64,000 bases of DNA from JBAXAM01 sp037142515 (GTDB taxonomy: Bacteria > Pseudomonadota > Gammaproteobacteria > UBA9339): assembly GCA_037142515.1 (NCBI GenBank), contig JBAXAM010000003.1, positions 1-64,000 of the forward strand, written 5' to 3'. Below, in pieces: positions 15,004 through 25,290 of this stretch (its first letter is position 1; the number at the start of each line of letters is the position of its first letter). The notes under the pieces are model-generated. The model was given only the letters and a program-made list of their open reading frames with translations, had not been told where the DNA came from and searched no databases. The translations under genes were made by a program, and so were the position numbers.

Positions 15004-15685
15004 AATTACTAAGCGTCGTAAAATTATTAATGAGAAGGTTGTTATAGGGAGGCAATATTTAGTGGATGAGGCGTTAGAATTGCTTAAGTCTTTGCCACCA
15101 CTAAAATTTGCTGAAGGTGTTGATGTCAGTATTAATTTAGGTATTGATACTAAGAAATCTGATCAGACTGTACGTGGTGCAACTGTATTACCACATGGTA
15201 CTGGGCGCAAAGTTAGAGTTGGAGTATTCGCTCAAGGTGAATATGCTGAAATTGCAAAAACAGCTGGAGCTGATGTCATTGGGTTCGAAGATTTAGCAGA
15301 AAAAATTAAACAAGGCGTTATTGATTTTGATGTGTTAATTGCAACACCGGATGCAATGCGTGTTGTTGGCCAGTTGGGCCAAATTTTGGGTCCGCGTGGT
15401 TTGATGCCGAATCCAAAAATAGGTACGGTAACTGCAGATGTTGCTGGCGCCATTAAAAATGCAAAAGGTGGGCAAGTAAGTTATCGTGCTGATAAAGGTG
15501 GTGTTGTGCATTGCACTATCGGAAAGGTGAATTTTGCTGTCAATGCTTTGAAAGAGAATTTAGTTACCTTGCTCAATGATTTGAAAAAGACCAAGCCAAG
15601 CGGTTCTAAGGGTATTTATATTAAAAAGATAGTGTTATCAAGCACTATGGGTCCTGGTCTGATTATTGATCAAGCTAGTATTTAA
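14996..15685 (+). CDS. rplA: 50S ribosomal protein L1
   Basis: L1 forms the mobile stalk at the ribosomal E site and is the usual autogenous repressor of rplK-rplA. The start at MSKITKRR (14996) overlaps the rplK end, is preceded by GGAGGG, and matches the family N-terminus; a longer in-frame upstream start is unlikely. It is 229 aa, with VRGATVLPHGTGR near residue 58 and GPRGLMPNPKIGTV near 130. The L10 leader follows. Confidence 0.97.
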   Translation: MSKITKRRKIINEKVVIGRQYLVDEALELLKSLPPLKFAEGVDVSINLGIDTKKSDQTVRGATVLPHGTGRKVRVGVFAQGEYAEIAKTAGADVIGFEDLAEKIKQGVIDFDVLIATPDAMRVVGQLGQILGPRGLMPNPKIGTVTADVAGAIKNAKGGQVSYRADKGGVVHCTIGKVNFAVNALKENLVTLLNDLKKTKPSGSKGIYIKKIVLSSTMGPGLIIDQASI

Positions 15686-15691
15686 TGATTT

Positions 15692-15776
15692 CACGGCTGA
15701 AGTTGTAGCTGTTGGAGACCGTAGGTCACACAGGTGTGTTAATTGAGAGTTCTCAACCTACGTAAACGGTGCCGTG
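15692..15776 (+). ncRNA. L10 (rplJ-rplL) leader RNA
   Basis: The structure fits the autoregulatory L10 leader bound by L10-(L12)4. The outer stem is CACGGC (15692-15697) with GCCGTG (15771-15776). The inner stem CGTAGGT (15720-15726) pairs with ACCTACG (15756-15762) and encloses two hairpins, CACAC-AG-GTGTG (15727-15738) and TTGAG-AGTT-CTCAA (15743-15756, partly sharing bases). It ends 43 bp before the rplJ start. All stems are exact in the sequence. Its role in repressing rplJL translation is family knowledge. Confidence 0.85.
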
Positions 15777-15818
15777 TGTTGTAGCGGCATTAATTTGTGT
15801 TTATCCGGAGGTGTATCA

Positions 15819-16343
15819 GTGGCTCTGAGACTAGAAGATAAAAAAGCTATTGTAGCTGAAGTGGCGGATGTTGCTGCGAAAGCAGTATCTGCTATCGCTG
15901 CTGATTATCGCGGTTTAACTGTGACGGAAATGACCGATTTGCGAGCGAAAGCACGTAAAAATGGCGTTTATTTGCGAGTGGTGCGTAATACTTTGGCGAG
16001 AAGGGCTCTAGAAAATACTGATTTTGCTTGTATGCAAGACTCACTTGTAGGTTCTGTATTTTTAGCTTTTTCGCAAGAAGATCCGGGAGCTGTAGCTCGT
16101 TTATTGAAAGATGCAATGCGCGACTATGAAAAGCTTACGGTTTGTGCTTTGGCTTTAGGTAGAAAACTACTGAGTGTAGGAGATGTTGACGCCGTAGCCA
16201 AGTTGCCAACTCGTGATCAATCATTGGCGGTTTTAATGTTAGTGATGCAAGCGCCAGTTACCAAATTGGTACGAACTATGGTGGAACCATATGCCATGTT
16301 GGTACGTACAGTTGCAGCAATACGCGATAAGAAAGCTGCATAA
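15819..16343 (+). CDS. rplJ: 50S ribosomal protein L10
   Basis: L10 anchors the L7/L12 stalk and represses its own operon. GTG at 15819 is the chosen start: GGAGG lies eight bases upstream and translation gives V/M-ALRLEDKKAIVAEV, matching the family N-terminus. The longer upstream ATG would run into the leader RNA. It is 174 aa, with GVYLRVVRNTLARRA near residue 49. The C-terminal stretch PVTKLVRTMVEPYAMLVRT carries a short duplication of the LVRT motif relative to E. coli. Confidence 0.96.
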   Translation: MALRLEDKKAIVAEVADVAAKAVSAIAADYRGLTVTEMTDLRAKARKNGVYLRVVRNTLARRALENTDFACMQDSLVGSVFLAFSQEDPGAVARLLKDAMRDYEKLTVCALALGRKLLSVGDVDAVAKLPTRDQSLAVLMLVMQAPVTKLVRTMVEPYAMLVRTVAAIRDKKAA

Positions 16344-16379
16344 ATTTTAATGTTAATAAATTTTTTGAGGAGAAATTAA

Positions 16380-16751
16380 ATGACCGTTACTAAAGATCAG
16401 ATTTTAGAAGCAGTTGCAAAAATGAGTATTATGGATGTTGTCGAGCTTGTTAAAGAGATGGAAGAAAAGTTTGGTGTTTCTGCTGCTGCTGCAGTTGCTG
16501 TTGCAGCTGCGCCAGCTGCTGCCGCAGCTGCTGAAGAAAAAACATCTTTTAATGTTGTTATGACTAACTTTGGTGCAAATAAAATAAACGTAATTAAAGT
16601 TCTTCGTGAGATCACAGGCTTGGGTCTTAAAGAAGCCAAAGATATGGTCGAAGGTGTACCATCAAACGTTAAAGAAGGTATTTCTAAAGATGATGCAGCC
16701 AGTATCAAAAAGAAGCTTGAAGAAGCTGGTGCGACTGTTGAAGTTAAGTAA
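16380..16751 (+). CDS. rplL: 50S ribosomal protein L7/L12
   Basis: The stalk protein that recruits translation GTPases; 123 aa. It has an N-terminal dimer domain, an Ala-rich hinge (about residues 36-53, unusually pure Ala/Val/Pro) and a C-terminal domain with GLGLKEAKDMVEGVP. A GAGGAG Shine-Dalgarno precedes the ATG. It is the second gene of the L10 unit, and a hairpin in the 3' gap separates it from rpoB. Confidence 0.98.
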   Translation: MTVTKDQILEAVAKMSIMDVVELVKEMEEKFGVSAAAAVAVAAAPAAAAAAEEKTSFNVVMTNFGANKINVIKVLREITGLGLKEAKDMVEGVPSNVKEGISKDDAASIKKKLEEAGATVEVK

Positions 16752-16771
16752 TCGAGTAGTTTATGCGTTCT

Positions 16772-16792
16772 GTGTCTATTAAAAATAGGCAC
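16772..16792 (+). promoter_or_regulatory. rplL-rpoB intergenic hairpin (attenuator or RNase site)
   Basis: GTGTCTATT (16772-16780) pairs with AATAGGCAC (16784-16792) around loop AAA, a 9-bp stem with one G-T pair. No U-tract follows, so it is not a full terminator. The position matches the attenuator/RNase III processing site known between rplL and rpoB in enterobacteria. Confidence 0.6.
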
Positions 16793-16828
16793 GGGACAGT
16801 TTCGTGTTGTTTATTTAGAGGGTAGTTG

Positions 16829-19800
16829 ATGAATCACATTCAGCAAGTCAAAACTCATGGTGGTAATCGAGCGGTATTATCCTACACTGAAAAAAAACGC
16901 ATTCGCAAAAGTTTTGCTAAGCATCCGATTACAGTGGTGCCGCCTAATCTTTTGGCAGTACAGGCAGATTCTTATCGTGATTTTATCCAGACTGGGGTTT
17001 TGCCCGAAGAACTGGCTGATGTTGGGTTGCATGCAGTATTTAAATCCGTTTTTCCGATTGTAAGCTATGCTGGCAATGCACAGCTTGATTATGTAAATTA
17101 TAGCCTGGGTGAGGCGATGTTTGATGTTAGAGAATGTCGGACCCGTGGTTTAAACTATGCCGCAGCGCTTCGAATCAAGTTACGCCTTACTGTTTATGAA
17201 AAAGATTCTGCTGGTAATAAAACTGCAAAAGATATTAAAGAGCAAGAAGTTTATATATGCGATTTGCCTTTAATGACTGATACAGGGAGTTTCGTAGTTA
17301 ATGGTATTGAGCGTGTAGTAGTATCACAGCTACATCGTTCGCCTGGAGTGTTTTTTGAGCATGATAAGGGTAAGACCCATTCTTCCGGTAAGTTGCTTTT
17401 TTCTGCTCGTGTAATTCCATATCGTGGTTCTTGGCTCGATTTCGAGTTTGATCCTAAAGATTGTGTTTTTGTACGAATTGACCGTCGTCGTAAGTTACCA
17501 GTTACTGTTTTATTGCGTTCGCTAGGCTATACGACTGAGCAAATTTTAGACATGTTTTTTGAAGCGGATACCTATCGTTTGGTTGGTGAAGATATTATTT
17601 TAGATTTGAATCCCGAGCGCCTGCGCGGCGAGCTTGCGGTTATAGATATTAAGGGCAAATCTGGGGACATTATTGTTGAACAAGGTAGACGTATTTCACA
17701 GCGTCATGTGTCATTAATGCAAAAAGCTGGTATTAAAACTTTAAGTGTGCCCCTAGAGTATTTGCTCGATAAGGTTATTGCCAAGCCAGTTATCGACAAA
17801 AAAACTGGAGAAGTACTAGCGGCAGCTAACATAGAGGTTACCGCAGAATTAATTAAACAATTTCATAAAGCAGGTATTGGATCGTTTGAGACGCTCTATG
17901 TTAATGATCTAGATCGTGGGCTTTATATTTCCGATACATTACGTATAGACTCCTCATCTACGCAACTAGAAGGATTGGTCGAGATTTATCGGATGATGCG
18001 GCCAGGTGAGCCGCCGACTAAAGAAGCGGCTGAAACATTATTCCGTAATTTATTTTTTTCGAGTGAGCGCTATGATTTGTCTACTGTTGGGCGCATGAAA
18101 TTCAATCGTCGTTTGGATCGGTCAAGCTTCGAAGGCCCAGGGGTATTGTCCAAAGATGATATTGTCGACGTGATTAAAACATTGATTAGTATTCGTGATG
18201 GTAAAGGTGAGGTTGATGATATTGATCACTTGGGTAATCGTCGCATACGCAGTGTTGGTGAGATGGTAGAAAACCAATTTCGCATGGGTTTGGTGCGAGT
18301 AGAGCGTGCAGTAAAAGAGCGCTTAGGCTTGGCCGATACTGAAAACTTATTGCCACAAGACTTGCTTAATGCTAAGCCTATTGCCGCTGCAATTAAGGAA
18401 TTTTTTGGTTCTGGTCAGCTGTCGCAGTTTATGGACCAAAATAACCCATTGACTTCAATCACGCACAAACGCCGTATTTCGGCATTAGGGCCTGGTGGTT
18501 TGACCAGAGAACGAGCGGGGTTTGAGGTGCGTGACGTTCACCCGACTCACTATGGTCGTTTGTGTCCAATTGAGACACCTGAAGGACCGAATATTGGTTT
18601 AATTAACTCGCTAGCTATTTATGCGAAGATTAATAAATACGGTTTTATTGAAAGTCCATATCGTAAAGTAGTTGCGGGTAAAATAACCGAAGAAATTGTG
18701 CATTTGTCGGCAATTGAAGAGGGAAATTTTTATATTGCTCAGGCGAACACTACAATCGACAAGCACGGTAATTTAGTGGATGAGTTAATTCCATCTCGTT
18801 ATAAAGGCGAGTCTATTTTAACCACAGCAGAGCATGTAAATTATATTGATGTATCGCCTAGTCAGATTGTTTCAATAGCAACTGCATTAATTCCATTTTT
18901 GGAACATAACGATACTAGTCGTGCGCTTATGGGATCAAACATGCAACGTCAGGCAGTGCCAACTATACATGCGGAGAAACCATTAATTGGTACTGGTATG
19001 GAATATAGAGTTGCTATTGACTCTGGTGTAACCGTGGTTGCGCGTCGTGGTGGTATAGTTGATTCAGTTGATGCTTCGCGTATCGTGGTTCGTGTTAATG
19101 AGAGCGAAGCTGTTGGTGGTGAAGAAGCTGCTGTAGATATTTATAATCTTATTAAATATTCCAGGTCTAATCAAAACACCTGTATTACTCAACGGCCATT
19201 AGTTGAAATTGGTGATCATGTTGCGATTAGTGATGTGCTTGCTGATGGTCCAAGTACCGATCTTGGTGAGTTAGCATTGGGTCAAAATTTATTGGTCGCA
19301 TTTATGCCGTGGAATGGTTATAACTTTGAAGACTCAATTGTTATTTCCGAGCGCGTGGTGCAAGAAGAGCGTTTTACTACAGTGCATATTCAAGAATTAA
19401 CTTGTGTAGCGCGTGATACCAAAATTGGTCCAGAAGAAATTACTGCCGATATTCCAAATGTTGGTGAAAGTGCATTAGCTAAGCTAGACGCATGTGGCAT
19501 AGTGCATATTGGCGCAGAAGTTGTGGCTGGTGATATTCTTGTAGGGAAAGTTACTCCTAAGGGAGAGACTCAATTAACACCAGAAGAAAAATTATTACGT
19601 GCTATTTTTGGTGAGAAAGCATCTGATGTTAAAGATACTTCGCTTCGAGTGCCGTCGGGAACCAATGGTACGGTTATTGATGTTCAAGTGTTTACACGTG
19701 ATGGTGTTGAAAAAGATGAGCGTGCCAAAGCAGTTGAAAAAGCGAGTTTGATGAAAATTAAAAAAGATTTATCTGATGAGTTACGTATTAAGGAGGATGT

Positions 19801-20953
19801 AGTTTATCAAAAGATCAGAAATATTTTACTTAAGCAAAAAGCTGAAAGTGGCCCAAAGCGATTGAAAAAGGGAACGATTATTGATAGTGAGTATTTAGAT
19901 AAGCTTCCGCGTGAGCAATGGCTTGAAATTAGTTTAACTAATGGAGCAGCTAATCAGGGATTAGAGGCGGCAGCTAAACAACTAAAACAGCTATTAAAAG
20001 ATCATGATAAAAAATTAGACAATGAACGAAAAAAACTTGCACAAGGCGATGATTTGGCGCCTGGAGTGCTCAAGGTTGTTAAGGTTTATTTAGCAGTCAA
20101 ACGCCGTATGCAAGTGGGTGATAAAATGGCTGGCCGGCACGGTAATAAGGGTGTTATTTCGATTATTGCTCCAGTCGAGGACATGCCATTTCTTGCTGAT
20201 GGTACGCCGGTTGATATTGTTCTCAATCCGCTTGGAGTGCCATCGCGTATGAACGTTGGTCAGGTCCTAGAGACCCATTTGGGTTGGGCGGCAAAAGGCC
20301 TAGGATTAAAAATTGCTAAGATGCTAGATGAGCATTGCAAGATGGCCGAACTGCGAGAGTTTTTGCAAAGAGTTTATGATGTGGGCCAGGGTGAAAAAAT
20401 TGACTTAGAAAAACTTACGAACGACGAAATTAAAGTATTAGCTAATAATCTGCGTGATGGTGTCCCAATTAATACTCCAGTATTTGATGGCGCGACTGAA
20501 AATGAAGTGCGAGAAATGCTGCGTTTGGCTGAATTGCCAGAGTCAGGGCAGACGTGGTTGTTTGATGGTTGCTCCGGTAAGAAATTTGATCGTCCAGTTA
20601 CGGTTGGCTATATGTATATTCTTAAATTAAATCACTTAGTTGACGATAAGATGCATGCGCGCTCGACTGGATCATATAGTTTAGTGACACAACAGCCTCT
20701 TGGAGGCAAAGCTCAATTCGGTGGTCAACGTTTTGGTGAAATGGAAGTGTGGGCGCTTGAAGCTTATGGTGCAGCTTATACGCTACAAGAAATGTTGACT
20801 GTTAAGTCTGATGACGTTGTTGGCCGTACAAAAGTTTATAAGAATATTGTTGATGGTGATCATAGTATGGATGCTGGGATGCCAGAGTCATTTAATGTTT
20901 TGGTTAAAGAAATAAGATCGCTTGGTATAGATATAGAACTTGAGGGGGAATAG
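16829..20953 (+). CDS. rpoB: DNA-directed RNA polymerase subunit beta
   Basis: The catalytic beta subunit, 1374 aa from the ATG at 16829 (a TTG directly before it is also in frame). GAGGG is 6 bases upstream. The rifampicin-binding cluster is intact and wild-type-like: SQFMDQNNPLTSITHKRRIS and GPGGLTRERAGFEVRD, followed by HPTHYGRLCPIETPEGPNIG. The catalytic-end motifs GDKMAGRHGNKGV and GGKAQFGGQRFGEMEVWALE are also present. The length is about 30 residues over E. coli, mainly from small insertions in the middle lobe. It is co-transcribed with rpoC 3 bp downstream. Confidence 0.98.
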   Translation: MNHIQQVKTHGGNRAVLSYTEKKRIRKSFAKHPITVVPPNLLAVQADSYRDFIQTGVLPEELADVGLHAVFKSVFPIVSYAGNAQLDYVNYSLGEAMFDVRECRTRGLNYAAALRIKLRLTVYEKDSAGNKTAKDIKEQEVYICDLPLMTDTGSFVVNGIERVVVSQLHRSPGVFFEHDKGKTHSSGKLLFSARVIPYRGSWLDFEFDPKDCVFVRIDRRRKLPVTVLLRSLGYTTEQILDMFFEADTYRLVGEDIILDLNPERLRGELAVIDIKGKSGDIIVEQGRRISQRHVSLMQKAGIKTLSVPLEYLLDKVIAKPVIDKKTGEVLAAANIEVTAELIKQFHKAGIGSFETLYVNDLDRGLYISDTLRIDSSSTQLEGLVEIYRMMRPGEPPTKEAAETLFRNLFFSSERYDLSTVGRMKFNRRLDRSSFEGPGVLSKDDIVDVIKTLISIRDGKGEVDDIDHLGNRRIRSVGEMVENQFRMGLVRVERAVKERLGLADTENLLPQDLLNAKPIAAAIKEFFGSGQLSQFMDQNNPLTSITHKRRISALGPGGLTRERAGFEVRDVHPTHYGRLCPIETPEGPNIGLINSLAIYAKINKYGFIESPYRKVVAGKITEEIVHLSAIEEGNFYIAQANTTIDKHGNLVDELIPSRYKGESILTTAEHVNYIDVSPSQIVSIATALIPFLEHNDTSRALMGSNMQRQAVPTIHAEKPLIGTGMEYRVAIDSGVTVVARRGGIVDSVDASRIVVRVNESEAVGGEEAAVDIYNLIKYSRSNQNTCITQRPLVEIGDHVAISDVLADGPSTDLGELALGQNLLVAFMPWNGYNFEDSIVISERVVQEERFTTVHIQELTCVARDTKIGPEEITADIPNVGESALAKLDACGIVHIGAEVVAGDILVGKVTPKGETQLTPEEKLLRAIFGEKASDVKDTSLRVPSGTNGTVIDVQVFTRDGVEKDERAKAVEKASLMKIKKDLSDELRIKEDVVYQKIRNILLKQKAESGPKRLKKGTIIDSEYLDKLPREQWLEISLTNGAANQGLEAAAKQLKQLLKDHDKKLDNERKKLAQGDDLAPGVLKVVKVYLAVKRRMQVGDKMAGRHGNKGVISIIAPVEDMPFLADGTPVDIVLNPLGVPSRMNVGQVLETHLGWAAKGLGLKIAKMLDEHCKMAELREFLQRVYDVGQGEKIDLEKLTNDEIKVLANNLRDGVPINTPVFDGATENEVREMLRLAELPESGQTWLFDGCSGKKFDRPVTVGYMYILKLNHLVDDKMHARSTGSYSLVTQQPLGGKAQFGGQRFGEMEVWALEAYGAAYTLQEMLTVKSDDVVGRTKVYKNIVDGDHSMDAGMPESFNVLVKEIRSLGIDIELEGE

Positions 20954-20956
20954 AGC

Positions 20957-23900
20957 TTGAGAGATCTACTTAATTTAGTAAAAAAGGGTCAGTTCGAAGA
21001 ATTTGATGCTATTCGTATCGGCCTTGCATCACCCGACATAATTCGCTCTTGGTCTTATGGCGAAGTAAAAAAGCCAGAAACTATTAATTATCGCACCTTC
21101 AAGCCAGAGCGTGATGGTTTATTTTGCGCCAAAATCTTTGGACCAACTAAAGACTACGAGTGTTTGTGTGGTAAATACAAGCGCTTAAAACATCGCGGCG
21201 TTATTTGCGAGAAGTGCGGTGTTGAAGTGACAATTTCACGTGTGCGTCGTGAACGTATGGGCCATATTGAGCTTGCTTGTCCTGTAGCGCATATCTGGTA
21301 TTTAAAATCTTTGCCGTCGCGTATTGGCATGTTGCTTGATATGAGTCTACGTGATATTGAGCGTATTCTTTATTTTGAATCATATGTTGTTGTCAATCCG
21401 GGAATGACTCCGCTTACACACGGTCAGTTACTTTCTGATGAGACTTATCAAGAAGCAATAGAGCAATACGGTAATGATTTTGAAGCAATGATGGGCGCTG
21501 AAGCAATCCAACGTATTTTGCAAGAAGTAGATCTTGCCGCACAAGTTGAAGAGTTGCGCTGTGAGTTAGCCAAAACAAACTCTAGCACTAAATTTAAAAA
21601 AATTAGCAAGCGTCTACGTGTGCTTGAGGCATTCCAAGAATCAAGCAATAAGCCCGAATGGATGATTTTAACTGTGTTACCAGTGTTACCCCCAGATTTG
21701 CGTCCGTTAGTGCCGCTTGATGGTGGTAGGTTTGCGACTTCAGATCTTAATGATTTATATCGTCGCGTCATCAATCGTAATAATCGCCTTAAGCGTCTTT
21801 TGGATTTAAATGCTCCAGATATTATTGTGCGCAATGAAAAGCGGATGTTACAAGAATCAGTTGATGCTTTGTTGGATAATGGTCGTCGTGGTCGCGCCAT
21901 CACTGGTGCTAATAAGCGTCCATTAAAATCACTTGCCGATATGATCAAGGGTAAACAAGGTCGTTTTCGTCAAAATCTTTTAGGTAAACGCGTTGATTAT
22001 TCCGGGCGTTCAGTAATTGTTGTTGGTCCGGCGCTTAAATTGCACCAGTGCGGCTTGCCGAAAAAAATGGCTCTTGAATTATTCAAGCCATTTATTTATA
22101 GCAAGCTGCAATTTAGGGGACTTTCTACTACGATTAAAGCTGCAAAAAAGATGGTAGAAAGCGAAGTTCCAGAAGTTTGGGATATTTTAGAAGAAGTAAT
22201 TCGTGAGCATCCTGTTCTTTTGAATCGTGCGCCAACCTTACATCGTTTGGGTATACAAGCGTTTGAACCGTTGTTGATTGAGGGTAAAGCGATTCAGTTG
22301 CATCCACTGGTTTGTACGGCTTATAACGCAGACTTTGACGGAGACCAGATGGCGGTGCATGTGCCTTTAACAGTGGAAGCGCAAATTGAAGCACGAACCT
22401 TAATGATGTCGACTAATAATATTCTTTCTCCGGCGAATGGTGAGCCGGTTATTGTCCCTAACCAAGATGTGGTTTTGGGTCTGTACTATATGACCCGTGA
22501 AAAAATTAATGTACTGCGTGAAGGTAGTGGTTTGTTTACTGATCCGACCGAAGTGTTGCGTGCTTATGAGACTGGTAATATATCGTTGCATGCCAGAATC
22601 AAAGTGAGAATTAAAGAAGTTATTTTTGACGATAAAGGCGAGTGTCATGAAAGCATTGACCTCGTTGACACAACAGTTGGCAGAACATTGCTTTGGAGTA
22701 TTGTTCCAGAAGGGTTGCCGTTTAAATTAATTGATAGGCCGCTTACTAAAAAAGTACTGTCTGGTTTGCTTAACAGTTGTTATCGTGTTTTGGGAACTAA
22801 AGCCACCGTAATTTTTGCTGACCAACTTATGTACACTGGCTATAAATATGCAACTGGTTCTGCGATTTCAATTTGTCTTGATGATTTAGTTGTGCCTGAG
22901 GAAAAGCGCAGCATTATTTCTAAGGCTGAAGCAGAAGTTTTGGAAATTGAAAAGCAATACGCTTCGGGTTTGGTTACACAAGGGGAGCGTTATAATAAAG
23001 CAATTGATATTTGGTCTCGAGCTAGTGATCAAGTTGCCAAGGCAATGATGGTAAATTTATCTACCGAAATTGTTGTCGATAGTAAAGGTAAAAGTACTAA
23101 GCAAGATTCTTTTAATTCAATTTTTATGATGGCTGATTCTGGAGCAAGAGGCTCTGCTGCTCAGATTAGGCAGCTGGCAGGTATGCGTGGTTTGATGACC
23201 AAACCAGATGGTACAATTATCGAAACGCCAATCACGGCAAATTTCCGTGAAGGATTAAGTGTGTTGCAATATTTTAATTCAACGCATGGTGCGCGTAAAG
23301 GGTTGGCTGATACAGCTTTAAAGACCGCTAATTCTGGATATTTAACTAGGCGGCTAGTTGATGTATCACAAGATATGGTGGTTAGAGAACTTGATTGTGG
23401 TACTGATAAATATATTACTATGAAACCACTAATTGAAGGTGGTGATGTAGTTGAGTCATTACACGAGCGTGTACTCGGTCGTGTTACCGCGGAAGAAGTG
23501 ATTGATCCAGCAAGTGGTAATGTGTTGATACCAGTTGATACACTGCTCGACGAAGCTAAAGTTGAACTCATTGAGAAATACAGTATTGATCAAGTTAAAG
23601 TGCGCTCACCAATTACTTGTGAAACCTTGCATGGCGTTTGTGCAATGTGTTATGGCCGAGATTTAGCTCGTGGCCATCTGGTAAATATTGGTGAAGCAGT
23701 TGGAATCATGGCGGCACAATCTATTGGTGAGCCAGGAACGCAGCTAACCATGCGTACCTTCCATATTGGTGGTGCAGCTTCGCGTGCTACCGCAATTAAT
23801 AGTGTTCAGGTTAAGTCTAGTGGAAGTGTAAAGTTGCATAACATGAAAACAGTTAGGCACACTAATGGTAATTTAATTGCAGTTTCGCGTTCTGGTGAAG

Positions 23901-25189
23901 TGGCTGTTGTTGATAGTACTGGTCGTGAGCGCGAACGTTACAAAGTTCCGTATGGCGCAGCGTTAACAATTAGTGACGGTGATACTTGTAGTGCTGGCCA
24001 AACAATTGCACAGTGGGATCCGCATACTCATCCAATTGTTACAGAAGTTGCAGGTGCGGTGCGGTTTGTTGATTTAGTCGAAGGCGTAAGTATGCGTAGG
24101 CAAACTGACGAACTTACCGGATTGAGTACTATCGTTGTTATTGGGTCCACACAACGTAGCAATGTGAGCAAAGAACTGCGTCCTATGGTGAAATTAGTTG
24201 ATAGAAAAGGCAAAGAACTTTGTTTGAGTGGTACTAATATGCCAGCGCATTATTTTTTACCTAGTGGAGCAATTTTGCATATTGAAGATGGTTCATCGAT
24301 TGAGGTTGGTGATGTCGTTGCGCGTATTCCGCAAGAAATTTCCAAAACGCGTGATATTACCGGCGGTTTGCCGCGTGTTGCTGATTTATTTGAAGCGCGC
24401 AAACCCAAAGAGCCTTCGATGCTTGCTGAGATTTCAGGGGTTATTAGTTTTGGTAAAGAAACTAAAGGTAAGCGACGTTTAGTAATTACTGCTGCAGACG
24501 GCGCTGCTCATGAAGAGCTAATTAATAAATGGCGTCATGTTAGCGTATTTGAAGGAGAGCATGTAGAGAAGGGTGAGACCATTTCTGATGGTCCATCTGA
24601 TCCGCAAGATATTTTGCGCCTACTTGGTGTAAATGCTTTAGCCGTTTACATTGTTAATGAAGTGCAAGAAGTTTATCGTTTGCAAGGTGTAAAAATTAAT
24701 GATAAGCATATCGAAATTATTTTGCGTCAGATGCTGCGCAAAGTTATAGTTACTGTGCCGGGTGATACTAAGTTTTTAAAGGGCGAGCAATTAGATAAGA
24801 CTGTGGTGCTAGAGGAGAATCAACGTATACTCGAGCAAAAGGGTATGCCAGCGCAATTCGAGTTATTATTGCTTGGTATTACGAAAGCTTCGCTTGCTAC
24901 AGAGTCATTCTTTTCTGCCGCTTCATTCCAAGAGACTACTAGAGTGCTTACAGAGGCTTCAGTTACTGGTAGACGCGATTATCTGCGCGGACTAAAAGAA
25001 AATGTTCTGGTTGGGCGTTTGATTTCAGCTGGTACGGGTTACGCCTATCACGCTGAGCGTCATAAACAGCGCCAGGCAGAGATAAAAACTGAGGCAATGA
25101 TTGAAGCTGAGGCTGAGATGGTAGCTAAAAAAGCAGAGCAAGCATTAAGTGATGCTTTAAAATCTTCTGAAATGGGAAGTCAGGCGTAG
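20957..25189 (+). CDS. rpoC: DNA-directed RNA polymerase subunit beta'
   Basis: The catalytic clamp subunit, 1410 aa. It begins with TTG at 20957, three bases after the rpoB stop and preceded by GAGGGGGA. The translation aligns at once with the family start (RDLLNLVKKG...FDAIRIGLASPD), so TTG is accepted. Features in order are the N-terminal zinc finger CLCGKYKRLKHRGVICEKCG near residue 71, the active-site NADFDGDQMAVH near 455, the second zinc site CETLHGVCAMCYGRDLARG near 890, and GEAVGIMAAQSIGEPGTQLT in the trigger loop/bridge helix region. The C-terminal tail is Ala/Glu/Lys-rich. Confidence 0.98.
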   Translation: MRDLLNLVKKGQFEEFDAIRIGLASPDIIRSWSYGEVKKPETINYRTFKPERDGLFCAKIFGPTKDYECLCGKYKRLKHRGVICEKCGVEVTISRVRRERMGHIELACPVAHIWYLKSLPSRIGMLLDMSLRDIERILYFESYVVVNPGMTPLTHGQLLSDETYQEAIEQYGNDFEAMMGAEAIQRILQEVDLAAQVEELRCELAKTNSSTKFKKISKRLRVLEAFQESSNKPEWMILTVLPVLPPDLRPLVPLDGGRFATSDLNDLYRRVINRNNRLKRLLDLNAPDIIVRNEKRMLQESVDALLDNGRRGRAITGANKRPLKSLADMIKGKQGRFRQNLLGKRVDYSGRSVIVVGPALKLHQCGLPKKMALELFKPFIYSKLQFRGLSTTIKAAKKMVESEVPEVWDILEEVIREHPVLLNRAPTLHRLGIQAFEPLLIEGKAIQLHPLVCTAYNADFDGDQMAVHVPLTVEAQIEARTLMMSTNNILSPANGEPVIVPNQDVVLGLYYMTREKINVLREGSGLFTDPTEVLRAYETGNISLHARIKVRIKEVIFDDKGECHESIDLVDTTVGRTLLWSIVPEGLPFKLIDRPLTKKVLSGLLNSCYRVLGTKATVIFADQLMYTGYKYATGSAISICLDDLVVPEEKRSIISKAEAEVLEIEKQYASGLVTQGERYNKAIDIWSRASDQVAKAMMVNLSTEIVVDSKGKSTKQDSFNSIFMMADSGARGSAAQIRQLAGMRGLMTKPDGTIIETPITANFREGLSVLQYFNSTHGARKGLADTALKTANSGYLTRRLVDVSQDMVVRELDCGTDKYITMKPLIEGGDVVESLHERVLGRVTAEEVIDPASGNVLIPVDTLLDEAKVELIEKYSIDQVKVRSPITCETLHGVCAMCYGRDLARGHLVNIGEAVGIMAAQSIGEPGTQLTMRTFHIGGAASRATAINSVQVKSSGSVKLHNMKTVRHTNGNLIAVSRSGEVAVVDSTGRERERYKVPYGAALTISDGDTCSAGQTIAQWDPHTHPIVTEVAGAVRFVDLVEGVSMRRQTDELTGLSTIVVIGSTQRSNVSKELRPMVKLVDRKGKELCLSGTNMPAHYFLPSGAILHIEDGSSIEVGDVVARIPQEISKTRDITGGLPRVADLFEARKPKEPSMLAEISGVISFGKETKGKRRLVITAADGAAHEELINKWRHVSVFEGEHVEKGETISDGPSDPQDILRLLGVNALAVYIVNEVQEVYRLQGVKINDKHIEIILRQMLRKVIVTVPGDTKFLKGEQLDKTVVLEENQRILEQKGMPAQFELLLLGITKASLATESFFSAASFQETTRVLTEASVTGRRDYLRGLKENVLVGRLISAGTGYAYHAERHKQRQAEIKTEAMIEAEAEMVAKKAEQALSDALKSSEMGSQA

Positions 25190-25218
25190 TGTTTTTGTAT
25201 TTTTTTGTATGTTTTCTC

Positions 25219-25247
25219 TTGACAGGTTGGATTTGGCTAATTAGAAT
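25219..25247 (+). promoter_or_regulatory. str operon promoter
   Basis: Perfect -35 TTGACA (25219-25224), 17-bp spacer and -10 TAGAAT (25242-25247, 5 of 6). It lies between rpoC and rpsL and is the best-matched promoter in the window. It probably drives the long ribosomal run from rpsL onward. Confidence 0.85.
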
Positions 25248-25290
25248 CGCGCCTCCATCCTGAATGACCAGTGGAAGTTGGATTAAAATC

